Shown here one piece after another: positions 41,501 through 50,335 of a DNA stretch of 64,000 nt; within the stretch, counting starts at the first letter, position 1, and the number at the start of each line of letters is the position of its first letter. This stretch comes from Blastocladiella emersonii ATCC 22665 (lineage: Eukaryota; Blastocladiomycota; Blastocladiomycetes; Blastocladiales; Blastocladiaceae). The notes under the pieces were generated by a model. The model made no database searches and had not been told where the DNA came from. It saw only the letters and a program-made list of their open reading frames with translations. Both the position numbers and the translations under genes were made by a program. The stretch is taken from contig JANHCV010000010.1 in NCBI GenBank assembly GCA_025594325.1, positions 992,001 through 1,056,000 on the forward strand, in the 5' to 3' direction.

Positions 41501-42040
41501 GGCGGCGACGAGCAGGATGCGGAGCATAAGGTCCTCGAGCGCCTCCCACATGAGCGCGAGCAGCGACGGCGGTGGCGAGGGCGGGAGGAAGTTGGTGCCG
41601 TAGGCATGGCGGCGGGCCTTGAAGGAGGCGAGCTCGTGGCCCTCGGGGAGCAGGTCGTGGACGGCGGCGAGCTCCTGGTTGCCGCCCGACTCGAGGCGGT
41701 CGTCGCCGGGGACGCCGGCCTCGTCGCCCGCCAGACCGGTCTCGAGGTCGGTGCGCAGGTGCTTGGCGAGGCCCTCGACGCCGCCGAGCTTGGCGAGCAG
41801 GTCGTCGTCGCGGTTGTCGGTCAGCTCCTGCAGCGTCTCGATGGCGAGCGGGAACGACGGGTGCGAGTTGAAGACGGGCTCGGCCGACGCCATCTTGACC
41901 TTGGCCGTCTTGCCGACGGGCGCCGGCTCGGCGATGGCCGTGGCCGAGGACGTGGCCGTGTCGGCGGCACCGGCGGGCCGCAGCTCAATGTCGGAGAGCA
42001 GGTGGTCGTTGCTTGGCGCTCGGGTGAGAGAGCCAGTCAT
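38597..42040 (-). CDS. P-type Ca2+ ATPase, plasma-membrane PMCA type with C-terminal calmodulin-binding region
   Basis: A single exon encodes 1147 aa from the ATG at 42040 (MTGSLTRAPSNDH). P2B ATPase landmarks in order: M1-M2 near residues 165-230; actuator region with TGETDAV; M4 VSVPEGLPMAV (Ca2+ site); phosphorylation loop CSDKTGTLTQNKM (Asp near 465); nucleotide-binding KGASE; hinge TGDNGVTAKNIAKRCG and GDGTNDAPALK; then M5-M10 with LLWVNLIMDTLAALALATD. The tail EQWADAIRKTQLQNRVVAAF resembles the IQTQIRVVKAF calmodulin-binding helix of animal PMCAs, which yeast Pmc1 lacks. The role is Ca2+ export or vacuolar loading, probably autoinhibited by the tail. The N-terminal VFNSHPSFPLAIETLQELTD is also PMCA-like. 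Confidence 0.93.
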   Translation of the reverse strand: MTGSLTRAPSNDHLLSDIELRPAGAADTATSSATAIAEPAPVGKTAKVKMASAEPVFNSHPSFPLAIETLQELTDNRDDDLLAKLGGVEGLAKHLRTDLETGLAGDEAGVPGDDRLESGGNQELAAVHDLLPEGHELASFKARRHAYGTNFLPPSPPPSLLALMWEALEDLMLRILLVAAIVSIGIGMYMKYSGGDPYEWIEGVAILGTVAFVVMVNAVNDYKKALQFRFLSSQRGLTSVITVTRRVHSGAEPAQATIPVIHLMVGDIVHLATGDLVPADGVFLSGHNCKADESTVTGETDAVSKKLTGDRYLISGSKIIEGICTYVVTSVGQHSLQGRSMIALRSGESEFTPLQVKLNDLAGTIANFGIAAAGLIVVISLIKFFILYGKSGFTLDPNGNPTDGSKIAERIIKIFITGVTVIVVSVPEGLPMAVTLSLGYATIRMLKDNNLVRVLSSCETMGGATTICSDKTGTLTQNKMTVVQGSFFNGGVVFETQEQLRPRLMAPEIPAAARQVLTQSVNINSTAYEGVDEAGLKILVGSKTECALLEFSSLLSTSFNLDRQAAVQLGVIPFSSDRKRMSTVIAKAQSNSAEISFNAHLPAAESAPAAPVTGDARLFAKGASELILASCDYMVDEHGHVVPLTADRRDWFNGQILAYATNALRTIGVAYKDIRAPAAGEELAHDLDMAGLIWIGVAGIEDPLRPEVPPAVERCQKAGIVVRMVTGDNGVTAKNIAKRCGILRDESREVVMEGPQFRVLSDAEMKKLLPRLRVLARSSPLDKRILVNKLKELGETVAVTGDGTNDAPALKAADVGFAMGIAGTEVAKEASDIILMDDNFASLAKAVMWGRSVYDAVRKFLQFQLSVNVTAVGLAMITAAVDPNSEAVITAVQLLWVNLIMDTLAALALATDPPSETLLDRMPHKKSDPLISYDMWKMIFGQSLYQVVTTTILAYLSGSLFGFDDHIDHKHKSAIVFNAFVWMQLFNLFNGRMIHGEINVFKGMTKNNMFMGIILFIAVLQVLIIEFGSIVFGVVPLTAVEWIITLALGLVSLPLAVVIKVLPDVGRSWFEDKFYAKENDPVEVASIEAAAATPAGERATGLAATVDGHRAREQWADAIRKTQLQNRVVAAFRASAGRDRMGVVVLE

Positions 42041-43119
42041 GGTTGGATCTGGACACGGGGGAGTGGAGAGTACGGTGAGCGAGGGTTTCTCGAGGAGCGC
42101 ACGCGGGACGGGCGGCGTACATGAGGAGGTGCCGTGCAGGCGGCTAACGCAAAAATGCAATCAACGAGGCGGGGAGGGCGTGGGAGGGGGGAGAGTGGAT
42201 GGCGGGGACGCCGGCTGATGAACTCGAGAGCGCGGACGGGTTGCGTGCGGTGGCGGCGGCCGATGGCGGCGAGACACGGGAGACGGTTTTGCGTGTGGAG
42301 CGGGCGGGGCGGCGAAGGTGCGCCGAGAAACGTGTTGGAAGCAGCAGCACGAGAGCGTGCGTGTGGATGAAGTCTTGGGAGAGGGTGGGCGCGGGGGCGG
42401 CGAGGTTTTGAGCGCGCGCGGCGGGTCGTGCACGAAATGCGGGCGGCCGCGGTCCGTGGAAGTCGAAGTTTCTACGCGGGCGGTGGAAGCGCTGATTGGT
42501 CAGATCGACTGGTTTTCCTAGCGCCCTGCGCGATGCACGTTTTTGCCCGCGGCCGGTGTGGCGCCCCGCCGGCCGCCGCCACGTTTTCGACGTCGCAGCC
42601 ACCACACGTTCTCGCTGCGCCTCGCCCCGCATCGGGCAGTGCTTGCAATCCGGGCACCTGCAGAAGCGGCGTGGACGCGGTCTGGAAGGCGCGGAGAACG
42701 CGGTGACGCAGCGCTGGTGCCCCCCGCTGTCCGCGTCGCGCGCACGCTCTCCGCTCCAATTCCTCGCTGCCAAGGCGTCGCGCGGAATGCGGGGGTGTTC
42801 GCTCCACCACGGGAGACACGGTCGGTCAGCTGCCCGCGCTTGCGCACCGATCCGTCATCCTGGAACCCTTCGAGAAGCGCGGCCCTCGTTGAGGTTCCCG
42901 CCTTCCATCTGCGCGCGGCGACGGGGCCCCCGCTCGCCCCGCGTCGCTCATCGCCTGCATCGCCGATCCCCGCCCGCCTCACCCCTCTCGCCGTGCGCAG
43001 GCACTCGAGCGCGTTCATGCAGAAGTGGATCGTGTATCAATGTCACCTGAGCGTTTCAGGAACGCGCTCGGGTCGAAGTGGAAGTTCATCTTCGGCAACG
43101 TCGCGTCGCGTCGCGTGCG
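42041..43119. other. Intergenic region, Ca2+ ATPase promoter and GT31 3' end
   Basis: These 1079 bp are GC-rich. Open frames on both strands are Arg/Ala/Pro-rich shadows without domains. The ATPase leader reads CATCCAACC before its ATG. No RNA gene recognised. Confidence 0.5.
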
Positions 43120-44259
43120 TCAGCGGCCGCGTTCCTCGGATGCAGCGTCGGATACGCGGGCCGGGGCCGCGGGTATCGCGGCCGGACCCGCCGCGGGACA
43201 CGCGCACGGCGACCCGCACTCGGCGTACCTCGCCCACCCCTGCTCGATAGCCTCGGGCGTGAGGCTGTGCAGGAGTACGAGCTCGCGCGCGCGCTGCTGC
43301 TTCTTGCCGTCGCCGCAGACCGTATCGGGGACCGTGGCGTGCTTGCGGCCGTGCTTGGACAGGAGCGGGAGGAACTGGTCGTTGCGCGCGACCTGGTCGA
43401 CGTGGGCGCCGGCGACCCACACGCCGAGCATCGCGTCCTCGTTGGGCATCGCGCGGAGCCACCCGCCCGCGTACTGCTTGCCGACCCACTCGACCACGTC
43501 GCGCGACGCCGCGAACCCGGCCCCCGCCATGTACGTCGGGTACGTGTCGCCCGGGTACACGGTGTTGGCCCACGCGCCCGTCCGCATCACGCGGTTGCTC
43601 GCGTACTTGTGGCCCACGAGCGCGCGCCGCGGCGCGATCCCCGCTAGCGTGCGCCGCAGCGCGCGAGGGAACACGAGCGTGTCGCCGTCGGCCTTGACGA
43701 TCCACTGCACCCCCGCCGGCGCGTGCGCCGCGATCGCCGCGTATGCCGCGCCCATCTTCTCCGACAGCTCCAGGTACCCGTCGGCCGCGTCCACCTCGAC
43801 GTGCGCGCCGTCGCCCAGCAGCCGCGGCGCGCGGAGCGGCGGGCGCGCCGTCGCGTTGGCCCGACCGACAATGTACGCGAGGCACATGTGGTGCGAGCGC
43901 AGGACCGCGGGAGACGCCCACGTCTGCTGCAGCGCGGCCCGCACGCGCCGCGTCTTGGCGAGGTCCGCCGTCATGGGGATCACGACCAGCGTGTCGATGC
44001 CCGGCTCATAGCACGGCGCAGGGAACACTCGGGCGGCGGGTACGGGTTCGCGTGCTTGAGCTGAAGCAAGGACAGCCGCCGATGGGGCCTCGTCGGCGAC
44101 CATGGGCACGTTGAGCGACGCGAGCGCCATGAACGCGACCAGCGCGAGCACGCCCAGCGCGCACCACGGGTGCAGGAACGCGATCCGGTGCGCCGCGTGG
44201 CTCAGCGTGCGCCGGAAACGCGACGCTGTCGGAAAGTGCTTGGGCAGCAGCGGATCCAT
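43120..44259 (-). CDS. GT31-family glycosyltransferase (beta-1,3-galactosyltransferase type), Golgi type II membrane protein
   Basis: A single exon encodes 379 aa from the ATG at 44259 (MDPLLPKHFPTAS). A short basic cytosolic tail is followed by one TM anchor (about residues 33-51, CALGVLALVAFMALASL) and a luminal catalytic domain. GT31 marks are RRVRAALQQTWASP, VDAADGYLELSEKMG, the metal-binding DxD motif IVKADGDTLVF, and TYPTYMAGAGFAASRDVVEW followed by NEDAMLGVW. Cys residues near the end could form a disulfide. The likely reaction is transfer of galactose or a related sugar from UDP-sugar to a Golgi acceptor; donor and acceptor cannot be read from sequence. The stop lies about 1.1 kb from the Ca2+ ATPase start. 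Confidence 0.85.
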   Translation of the reverse strand: MDPLLPKHFPTASRFRRTLSHAAHRIAFLHPWCALGVLALVAFMALASLNVPMVADEAPSAAVLASAQAREPVPAARVFPAPCYEPGIDTLVVIPMTADLAKTRRVRAALQQTWASPAVLRSHHMCLAYIVGRANATARPPLRAPRLLGDGAHVEVDAADGYLELSEKMGAAYAAIAAHAPAGVQWIVKADGDTLVFPRALRRTLAGIAPRRALVGHKYASNRVMRTGAWANTVYPGDTYPTYMAGAGFAASRDVVEWVGKQYAGGWLRAMPNEDAMLGVWVAGAHVDQVARNDQFLPLLSKHGRKHATVPDTVCGDGKKQQRARELVLLHSLTPEAIEQGWARYAECGSPCACPAAGPAAIPAAPARVSDAASEERGR

Positions 44260-44580
44260 GGTCGTGTGCCTTGGTCGTTGCGAGGGAGAGAGAGACGCGG
44301 TCCCGGGCTCATGGTGCCGTCCTGGCCGCTTTTCATGTGGTCCCGGCCGTGTGCCGGGCGCAGTCCGGTGCCAAGAACGGACGGACGAGAAGGGCGGGGG
44401 CAGTCGTTGCTTGTTCGTTCGTGGCGCGACGCGCGACGCGTCCCTCGTGTTCAAGCGCACGGGAGCGGGAGACGAGATTGCGCCGCAGCGACAGCCGTGG
44501 CACCGCGCTCACCTGCTGGGCGGAAACCAGCCGGCTTGGCGGGAAGCGAGTCGCTCCGTTCGCTCTCTCCCACCACTACC
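44260..44580. promoter_or_regulatory. Divergent promoter of GT31 gene and F-box/ankyrin-type gene A
   Basis: These 321 bp include GCGCGACGCGTCCC near 44431 and, from about 44400 to 44560, the 5' flank that recurs before gene B (about 46930-47130) and in deleted copy C (about 49700-49797). The common core is CGACAGCCGTGGCACCGCGC. Confidence 0.55.
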
Positions 44581-46104
44581 ATGAAGCCTGCCATGAAGCG
44601 AATGAAACGCCGCAACTTGTCGCAACGGGCCGACCGCCCACGCTTGCCTTATGAAGTGGTCGAGGAGATTCTCATCCAAGCCTTCTTCTTGCTCGACCCG
44701 CATGACGCCGATCCGCTCCCGCTCTTGCGCGTTCTTCCTGGCGCCGATCGTCTTCGCCGCGCCGCGTGCCTCTGCTTGCTCCGCGACCAGATTTTGCCCA
44801 TCTTCGAGCTGGAGTGTGCGGCTCTTCGCCATTGGATTCTCGAGCGCTACCCGACCCTCGACTACGAAGACGAGGAAGCCAATTACCTTCGCCTGTGTTG
44901 TGCCGCCGGGCGTGTCGACTTGCTCGATGCCTTGTGGTCGGGCATGGAGTCAGTCGAGTGGGATGGCTTGGTCGAGTTGATCGATACCCCGTCCCTGGCC
45001 GACCTTGCGTCCGTGAACGCTCACATCGACGTTCTCAATTGGCTTGAAAAGCACGATCTCGCTGAAGACCTCTCGGAGGACGCAATCAGCGAGGTGCTTC
45101 TTCAAGAACACGTCAAAATCCTGGACTTTTGGAGCGAGCGCGACGTCGAGATTCCTGACGATGCCTTGGAAACCGCCATCAAGAACGACAACGGCTACTC
45201 GGTCGCTTGGCTTTGCTTCCGCGAAAAGTTTGAAGACCAAGCGAGCGAAGTCCCGCAGCTCGCGCTCAAAGCCGGGAGCGTGGATGTCATTGACAAGTAC
45301 CACTTGGTCTGTGGCGAAGACTGGTGGGAGGACTCGGTTGATTGGATCAGCGCTGTCGAGAGCGCCGTTTGCCAAAAGCATTTTCATGTCCTCGAGTGCA
45401 TTTATGAAGAAGTCGCGAACATGGGCAACCGTTGCAACGACTACTTTTTCCTAACTCACTCAAAAGACTTGACCGACGCCATCGACGAGATGCGCGGCGT
45501 GCTTTGCGACTCGGAGACGTGGGACACGCTCCTCTGGGTGCACGCGCTCGAGTTTGCCATCGAGCTCAACGACAAGAGCGTTATTGACTGGATCCGCAAT
45601 CGCGTCTATGACGTTTCCGCGTCAGCGATCAAGCGCGCGAGTCGAACCAACAACCTCGACCTTCTCAACTGGTACCTTAAGAACTTGAGCGAGGACGAGT
45701 TTGTCTGCCCAGACACCTTGGGGTCGTTGGATCCCGAAACCTACAACGGGGGAGCCCTCGCGCGCTTGGACTGGTGGCTCCAATCTGGCCACGAGCTCAA
45801 GTACACTTACAAATCCATCCGTCGGATTTTGACCAATGGGCACGACCAAGCGATTGTACAATGGTGGCGCTCGCACGTCCGCGAACTCTCTTTCCAAGGA
45901 GACGCTGGCGAGTTCGACAGGCTCCTCGCCGAGTTCCCCAAAATTGATTTCTACCCTTCAAGTGACGAGAGCGACAGCGCTGATGACCAAGCTGGCAGCG
46001 AGGACGACGACGAGAGTGACAGCGCTGATGACCAAGATGACAGCGAGGACGAAAATGAATGCGACAGCGCTGATGACGAAGATGATGGCGAGGATGATGA
46101 GTAG
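44581..46104 (+). CDS. F-box-like / ankyrin-type repeat protein, tandem copy A
   Basis: A single exon encodes 507 aa from MKPAMKRMKRRNLSQ. The opening RLPYEVVEEILIQAFFLLDP is the shared F-box-like module. The remainder is about ten ankyrin-like helix pairs (YLRLCCAAGRVDLLDALWSG, VNAHIDVLNWLEKHDLAEDL, VLLQEHVKILDFWSERDVEI, RASRTNNLDLLNWYLKN). The C-terminus is a strongly acidic tail of four repeats of about 14 residues containing DSADD, a likely simple expansion. No signal peptide or TM. About 50-60 percent identical by eye to copy B at 47152. Ankyrin-type solenoids bind proteins, so with an F-box-like head a ubiquitin-ligase adaptor is a reasonable guess. Confidence 0.78.
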   Translation: MKPAMKRMKRRNLSQRADRPRLPYEVVEEILIQAFFLLDPHDADPLPLLRVLPGADRLRRAACLCLLRDQILPIFELECAALRHWILERYPTLDYEDEEANYLRLCCAAGRVDLLDALWSGMESVEWDGLVELIDTPSLADLASVNAHIDVLNWLEKHDLAEDLSEDAISEVLLQEHVKILDFWSERDVEIPDDALETAIKNDNGYSVAWLCFREKFEDQASEVPQLALKAGSVDVIDKYHLVCGEDWWEDSVDWISAVESAVCQKHFHVLECIYEEVANMGNRCNDYFFLTHSKDLTDAIDEMRGVLCDSETWDTLLWVHALEFAIELNDKSVIDWIRNRVYDVSASAIKRASRTNNLDLLNWYLKNLSEDEFVCPDTLGSLDPETYNGGALARLDWWLQSGHELKYTYKSIRRILTNGHDQAIVQWWRSHVRELSFQGDAGEFDRLLAEFPKIDFYPSSDESDSADDQAGSEDDDESDSADDQDDSEDENECDSADDEDDGEDDE

Positions 46105-47151
46105 ACGCGTATTTGTTGCGTATTATATCGGTTTCCATGTTTCCTCGCTTGATTTCTGAGTGATCGACGCATGAGGCCCTCCAAGTTCAGCAGCGAATAC
46201 TGTGTCCATCATCACGAATCCTCCTCTCCTCTTTGAACTCACGGATGAAGCGATGACCACAAAGGTACTCGATCCACGCTGCCGTTGACGCACTCGAGGG
46301 CACGATTCTCGGTCGTTTGCACAGGCATGGAGCGCTCTCAATCCAGCCGAGGGCGCGTCGCTCATGATCAGGGAGCCGAGCGGCACATGATGCCGCTTGG
46401 GCGGTCCAATCAGAGAGTGCACGCGTTCTTAACGCGAGATCGTTGTGTTGTTCGGCCCACTCCTTTGGTAGAAATCTGGTCGTTCAGCGCTCCAACAACG
46501 AGCATAACTGCAAGCGCTGTCGCCCGCGACCAACACGTCGCATCGCCACGCGGCCATCACTGCCACTGCCACAAAGTCCACGCCTGTTAAAATCACGGCG
46601 AGGGGACGAGTACAGGCCGCGCTGCGTCATCGCCGAGCAGCCATAAACTCTCGATTCGCCTGCCCGAGACCGTGCGCGCAGAAACTATCGAGTCTGCGGC
46701 TACAACAACGGCGGCCGTGGACTACGGTCAGCGGCGGCCACCGAGCCCGTGAAGCGGGGCTGGTGGGTGCGATGCGACCTCGACCGCTTCCGCCGCTGAC
46801 CCCCGCCACGGACGTGCGCGGCCCTGCTCGTTCATTGCGCTCGCCACTCAGATCGCTGAAAAGAGCTGAGCTATGTCCGCTCTCCCGCGCAAACGGACGT
46901 AGAGCGACGAAACCATGTGGCTGCTCACAGATCGGTGCCAAGAACGGAACATACAATAAGGGAGAGAACAGGAGACACAGGAGACACGTTGCTTGCTCGT
47001 TGTACGGGTCGTGGCGCGACACGTCCCACGCGGTCGGGAGTCAAGATCGCGCCACAGCGACAGCCGTGGCACCGCGCTCACCTGTCGGGCGCAAACCAGC
47101 CGTCTTGACACAAAACGAGCCGCTCCCGATCGCTCTCTCCCGCCCACAGCC
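46105..47151. repeat. Spacer between copies A and B, containing repeated modules S1 and S2
   Basis: Just after the gene A stop, TAGACGCGTATTTGTTGC is a 3' flank also seen after genes B and C. S1 (about 46220-46365, with ACTCACGGATGAAGCGATGA) and S2 (about 46640-46725, with CCGTGCGCGCAGAAACTATC) recur at 49395-49565 plus 50185-50325 and at 49610-49700 respectively. The last 200 bp is the 5' flank of gene B. No gene is supported. Confidence 0.7.
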
Positions 47152-48588
47152 ATGAAACCTGCCATGAAGCAAATGAAATGCAGCGACTTGTCGCAAAGAA
47201 CCGACCGCCTACGCTTGCCTTATGAACTGGCCGAGGAAGTTCTCATCCATGCCATCTTGCTTGACCCGCGCGGGACCGACCCGCTGCCGCTCCTCCGCGT
47301 GCTACCCGGCGCCGATCGTCTTCGCCGCGTCGTGTTTCTCTGCTCGCTCCACGAGCGGATTTTGCACGTCTTCGAGCCGGAGGGCGCGACTCTTTGCGAC
47401 CAGATTCTCGAGCGCTACCCGACCATCGACTACCCAGACGAGGCAGCCAATTACCTTCGTCTCTGCTGTGCCGCTGGGCGTGTCGACTTGCTTGATGCCT
47501 TAGACTCAATGTGGGATGTGGATTGGAAGTTGGAGTGGGATGACCTGGTCCAGTCGATCAGTGCCCCGTACCCAGCTGATATTGCGTCCGTGCACGCTCA
47601 CATCGACGTTCTCAATTGGCTTGAAAATCACGACCTCATTGATGCCCACACGGAGCGCGCTGTCGACGAGGCCCTTCGTCTCGAGCGCATCGACGTCCTG
47701 GACTTTTGGAGCGACTCCAACGTCAAGGTGCCTTACGATGCGTTGGAAACGGCCATCGAAAACGGCAAAAGTCACTTGGTTAACTGGCTTTGCGGCCGCA
47801 AAGACTTTGAAGACCGAGTGGGCGAAGTCCCCCAGCTCGCTCTCGAAGCTGGGAGCATGGATGTCCTCGACAAGTTTTATATGCTCGACGAGGAAAACCC
47901 ATGGGAAGACATGGTTGACTGGACCAGCGTCGTCAAGAGCGCCATCCGCCGGAAGCACTTACATGTACTCGATTATGTTTTCAATTACGTCGAGCAGATC
48001 TACCTCTGCGACCGTGGCGATCTGGCGTATTACGACGCGCTTCGACCCAACGACTTTTATTCCAAGATGATCGAGCGCGAGCGCGAACGGTTTGAATCCA
48101 AGTCCCGCGACACTCGCTTTTGGATCGACGCTTTCGAGCTGGCCATTACTTCCGAGGACGGCGGCGTTCTCGACTGCCTCTACCGTCACCTCAACGAGCG
48201 CAAAAACTTTTGGGCGGCGGCCATCAGCCGAGCGAGTCGGACCAACAACCTTGTTGCACTCGATTGGTACCTTGTGCATCTGAGCGAGGACAAGTTTGTG
48301 TGCCCAAGTTCATGGGGAACCCTTGATCCCAAGCTCAAGAACGACGCTACTATTGCTCGCTTGGATTGGTGGTTCCATACCGGATTTCGCCTCGAGTACA
48401 CGTACAAGTCGATCCGCCGGACTTTGACAATGGAATCGGACCAAGAGATTGTCCAGTGGTGGCGTGTGCATCTCCACGAGCTCTCCTTCTGTGGAGACGC
48501 GTACGATTTTGACAAGCTCGTCGCTGAGTTCCCCGACATTGATTTCCACCTGTCAAGCGATGAAGATGATGACCAAGACGATGAGTAG
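47152..48588 (+). CDS. F-box-like / ankyrin-type repeat protein, tandem copy B
   Basis: A single exon encodes 478 aa from MKPAMKQMKCSDLSQ. Architecture follows copy A: F-box-like head (RLPYELAEEVLIHAILLDPR), then ankyrin-like pairs (YLRLCCAAGRVDLLDALDSM, VHAHIDVLNWLENHDLIDAH, VDEALRLERIDVLDFWSDSN, KSAIRRKHLHVLDYVFNYVE). The end is short and acidic (DEDDDQDDE), without the repeat expansion of copy A. It differs from A mainly by substitutions and a longer central segment. It is close in sequence to the broken gene at 7667-9008, so members are dispersed as well as tandem. Confidence 0.78.
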   Translation: MKPAMKQMKCSDLSQRTDRLRLPYELAEEVLIHAILLDPRGTDPLPLLRVLPGADRLRRVVFLCSLHERILHVFEPEGATLCDQILERYPTIDYPDEAANYLRLCCAAGRVDLLDALDSMWDVDWKLEWDDLVQSISAPYPADIASVHAHIDVLNWLENHDLIDAHTERAVDEALRLERIDVLDFWSDSNVKVPYDALETAIENGKSHLVNWLCGRKDFEDRVGEVPQLALEAGSMDVLDKFYMLDEENPWEDMVDWTSVVKSAIRRKHLHVLDYVFNYVEQIYLCDRGDLAYYDALRPNDFYSKMIERERERFESKSRDTRFWIDAFELAITSEDGGVLDCLYRHLNERKNFWAAAISRASRTNNLVALDWYLVHLSEDKFVCPSSWGTLDPKLKNDATIARLDWWFHTGFRLEYTYKSIRRTLTMESDQEIVQWWRVHLHELSFCGDAYDFDKLVAEFPDIDFHLSSDEDDDQDDE

Positions 48589-49699
48589 CCGCGTATTTGT
48601 TCGTTTATATATCTGTTTCCATCTTCTCTCTCGATTACTGAATGATTAACGCGTGAGGCCATCCAGGTTCAGCAACAGTAACTGGTCCGCGTTTGATCTC
48701 TCGGTGATGCCCGGCGGGATCAGCGCGATTCATGCGATGATGTGGGGTGCGGGCGCGGGGATCGGAGGTGGGGGCGGTGGGGGTGGAGGAGGTGGAGGAG
48801 GAGGGTCTGCGGGGATTGATGGCGGGGGATGGTAGGGTGAATGTAGCAACAGTTTTGGCTCAAAGAAACCTAGAACTTGAGCAGTAACGGGAGGGGCAGA
48901 GAATGAGGCGTGCACGTGATATGACCGGCGCGTCGGTCGAGCTAGCCTTGCGGGGAGCCCACTCACTCACACATCAAGATCGCTTTCCAACGCGATGCTA
49001 GCACAAACCACGGCTCGCAGCGCCGGAAATCCAGCTGGAGTTTGCTGTCTAGAGGCCGGGATCACCACGATCGCAACCCCAATCCAGTTGGAGCACGGAG
49101 GATTCACGCTCAAGCTCAGACGGCGACCGTTCGATTCAGAGCAGCGTTCTAAGCAAAGCCTCGAGAAAGAGTGCTTGAAAGGCGTTGTAGATCACGCATT
49201 TGACTGAACGCCCGCCGAGGCAGGCGTTGGCTCGATCTCGTTAAGGGAAAAAAGCCATGTGACGCGTTCGCTCGACCCACCCTTCCCGCCTTACCTGAGC
49301 GCACTCGGTCTGTTCTTGCGCGTGCACGAGTCCGACTGGGTCCCCACATTTCTTGTACTGTGGCCCTAAGTGCCCTTTATACAGTAACAGTAGCAGCGCC
49401 CGCTGTCTCGAATCCTCTTTCCCTCTCAAACTCACGGATCAAGCGATGACCACAAAGGTATGCTCGATCCGCATCACTAAAAACCGATGTGCCCGAGAGC
49501 ACGATTCTTGGTCGTTCGGACGGACATGGAACGGTTACGATCCAGTTCCGCCGTGCTCAATCCTGGCGGAGCATCAGGCGCTGGGCGCGGCCGCATGATC
49601 GCCACGCATCCCTCTACTCTCGAGTCGGTCGCCCAAAACCGTGCGCGTAGAGACCATCGAGTTTGTGGCTAGAACGACGATGGCCGTGGCCACGGCTCA
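48589..49699. repeat. Spacer between copies B and C with G-rich tract and modules S1, S2
   Basis: The gene B 3' flank is followed by a segment not seen in the other spacer (about 48650-49390), including a G-run tract at 48743-48836. S1 (49395-49565) and S2 (49610-49700) follow in the same order as in the first spacer. Short frames show no domain. Confidence 0.65.
48743..48836 (+). other. G-run tract with quadruplex potential
   Basis: Repeated GGAGGTGG, GGGGGCGG and GGAGGAGGAGGG runs make many closely spaced G-triplets on the plus strand. It lies in intergenic sequence between tandem copies. Formation of a quadruplex is inference. Confidence 0.5.
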
Positions 49700-50054
49700 G
49701 CCTGTTCGTGGCGCGACGCGCGACGCGTCCCACGCGACCAGGAGACAGGATCGCGCCACAGCGACAGCCGTGGAACCGCGCTCACCTGTCGGGCGCAAAG
49801 CAGCCAAGGCCCTCCGTTGGACTTTGACCCAGGAATGGGACCAGGCGATCGTTCGAAGGTGGCGCTCGTACGTCCGCGAGCTCTCGGTCTGCGGGTGCGC
49901 CGACGATTTTGATTAACTCGTCGCCTTGTTTCCCGATCTCGTTTTCTTCCGATTGAGCGGCAAGAGCGACAGCGCTGATGGTAAAGATGATGATGAAGGT
50001 CATGATGAGGACGGCAGCGTTGATGCTGAAGATGATCACGAGAACAATGAGTAG
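49700..50054 (+). pseudogene. Internally deleted F-box/ankyrin-type copy C
   Basis: The 5' flank shared with copies A and B runs to about 49797 and is then joined directly to the last eighth of the coding region: TLTQEWDQAIVRRWRSYVRELSVCGCADDFD, matching DQAIVQWWRSHVRELSF...EFD of copy A. A TAA at 49914 interrupts this remnant; beyond it the same frame goes on through an acidic DSADG-type tail to TAG at 50052, followed by the family 3' flank. About 1.3 kb of coding sequence, including the F-box-like head, is missing. It is a clear deletion relic and cannot make a family protein. Confidence 0.85.
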
Positions 50055-50184
50055 ACGCGTATTTGTTGCTTAATATATCGGTTTCCATGTTTTCTCTCTC
50101 GATCTTTGACTGGTGAAGGTATATGGGCCGTTTGGGTTCAGCAACAACGGCCGCCGTTGCGAATCCCGTCTCACTCGTTGGTCG

Positions 50185-50325
50185 CGCGGATGAAGCGACT
50201 CTCATAAAGGTTCTCAATCTACGCTGCCGTCGATGCGCCCAAGAGCGAGTTTGTGCCGACTGGATGCGCATGGAACGTTCGCGTCCCAGATCCAGTCGAG
50301 GGCGCGACGCTCACAATCCAGCAGC
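50185..50325. repeat. Third S1 spacer module
   Basis: Similar to 46220-46365 and 49395-49565: a GATGAAGCGACTCTCATAAAGG-like element, then TCCAGTCGAGGGCGCG and CGCTCACAATCC. It marks the end of the tandem array and abuts the zinc-knuckle pseudogene. Confidence 0.65.
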
Positions 50326-50335
50326 CAGCTGACGG

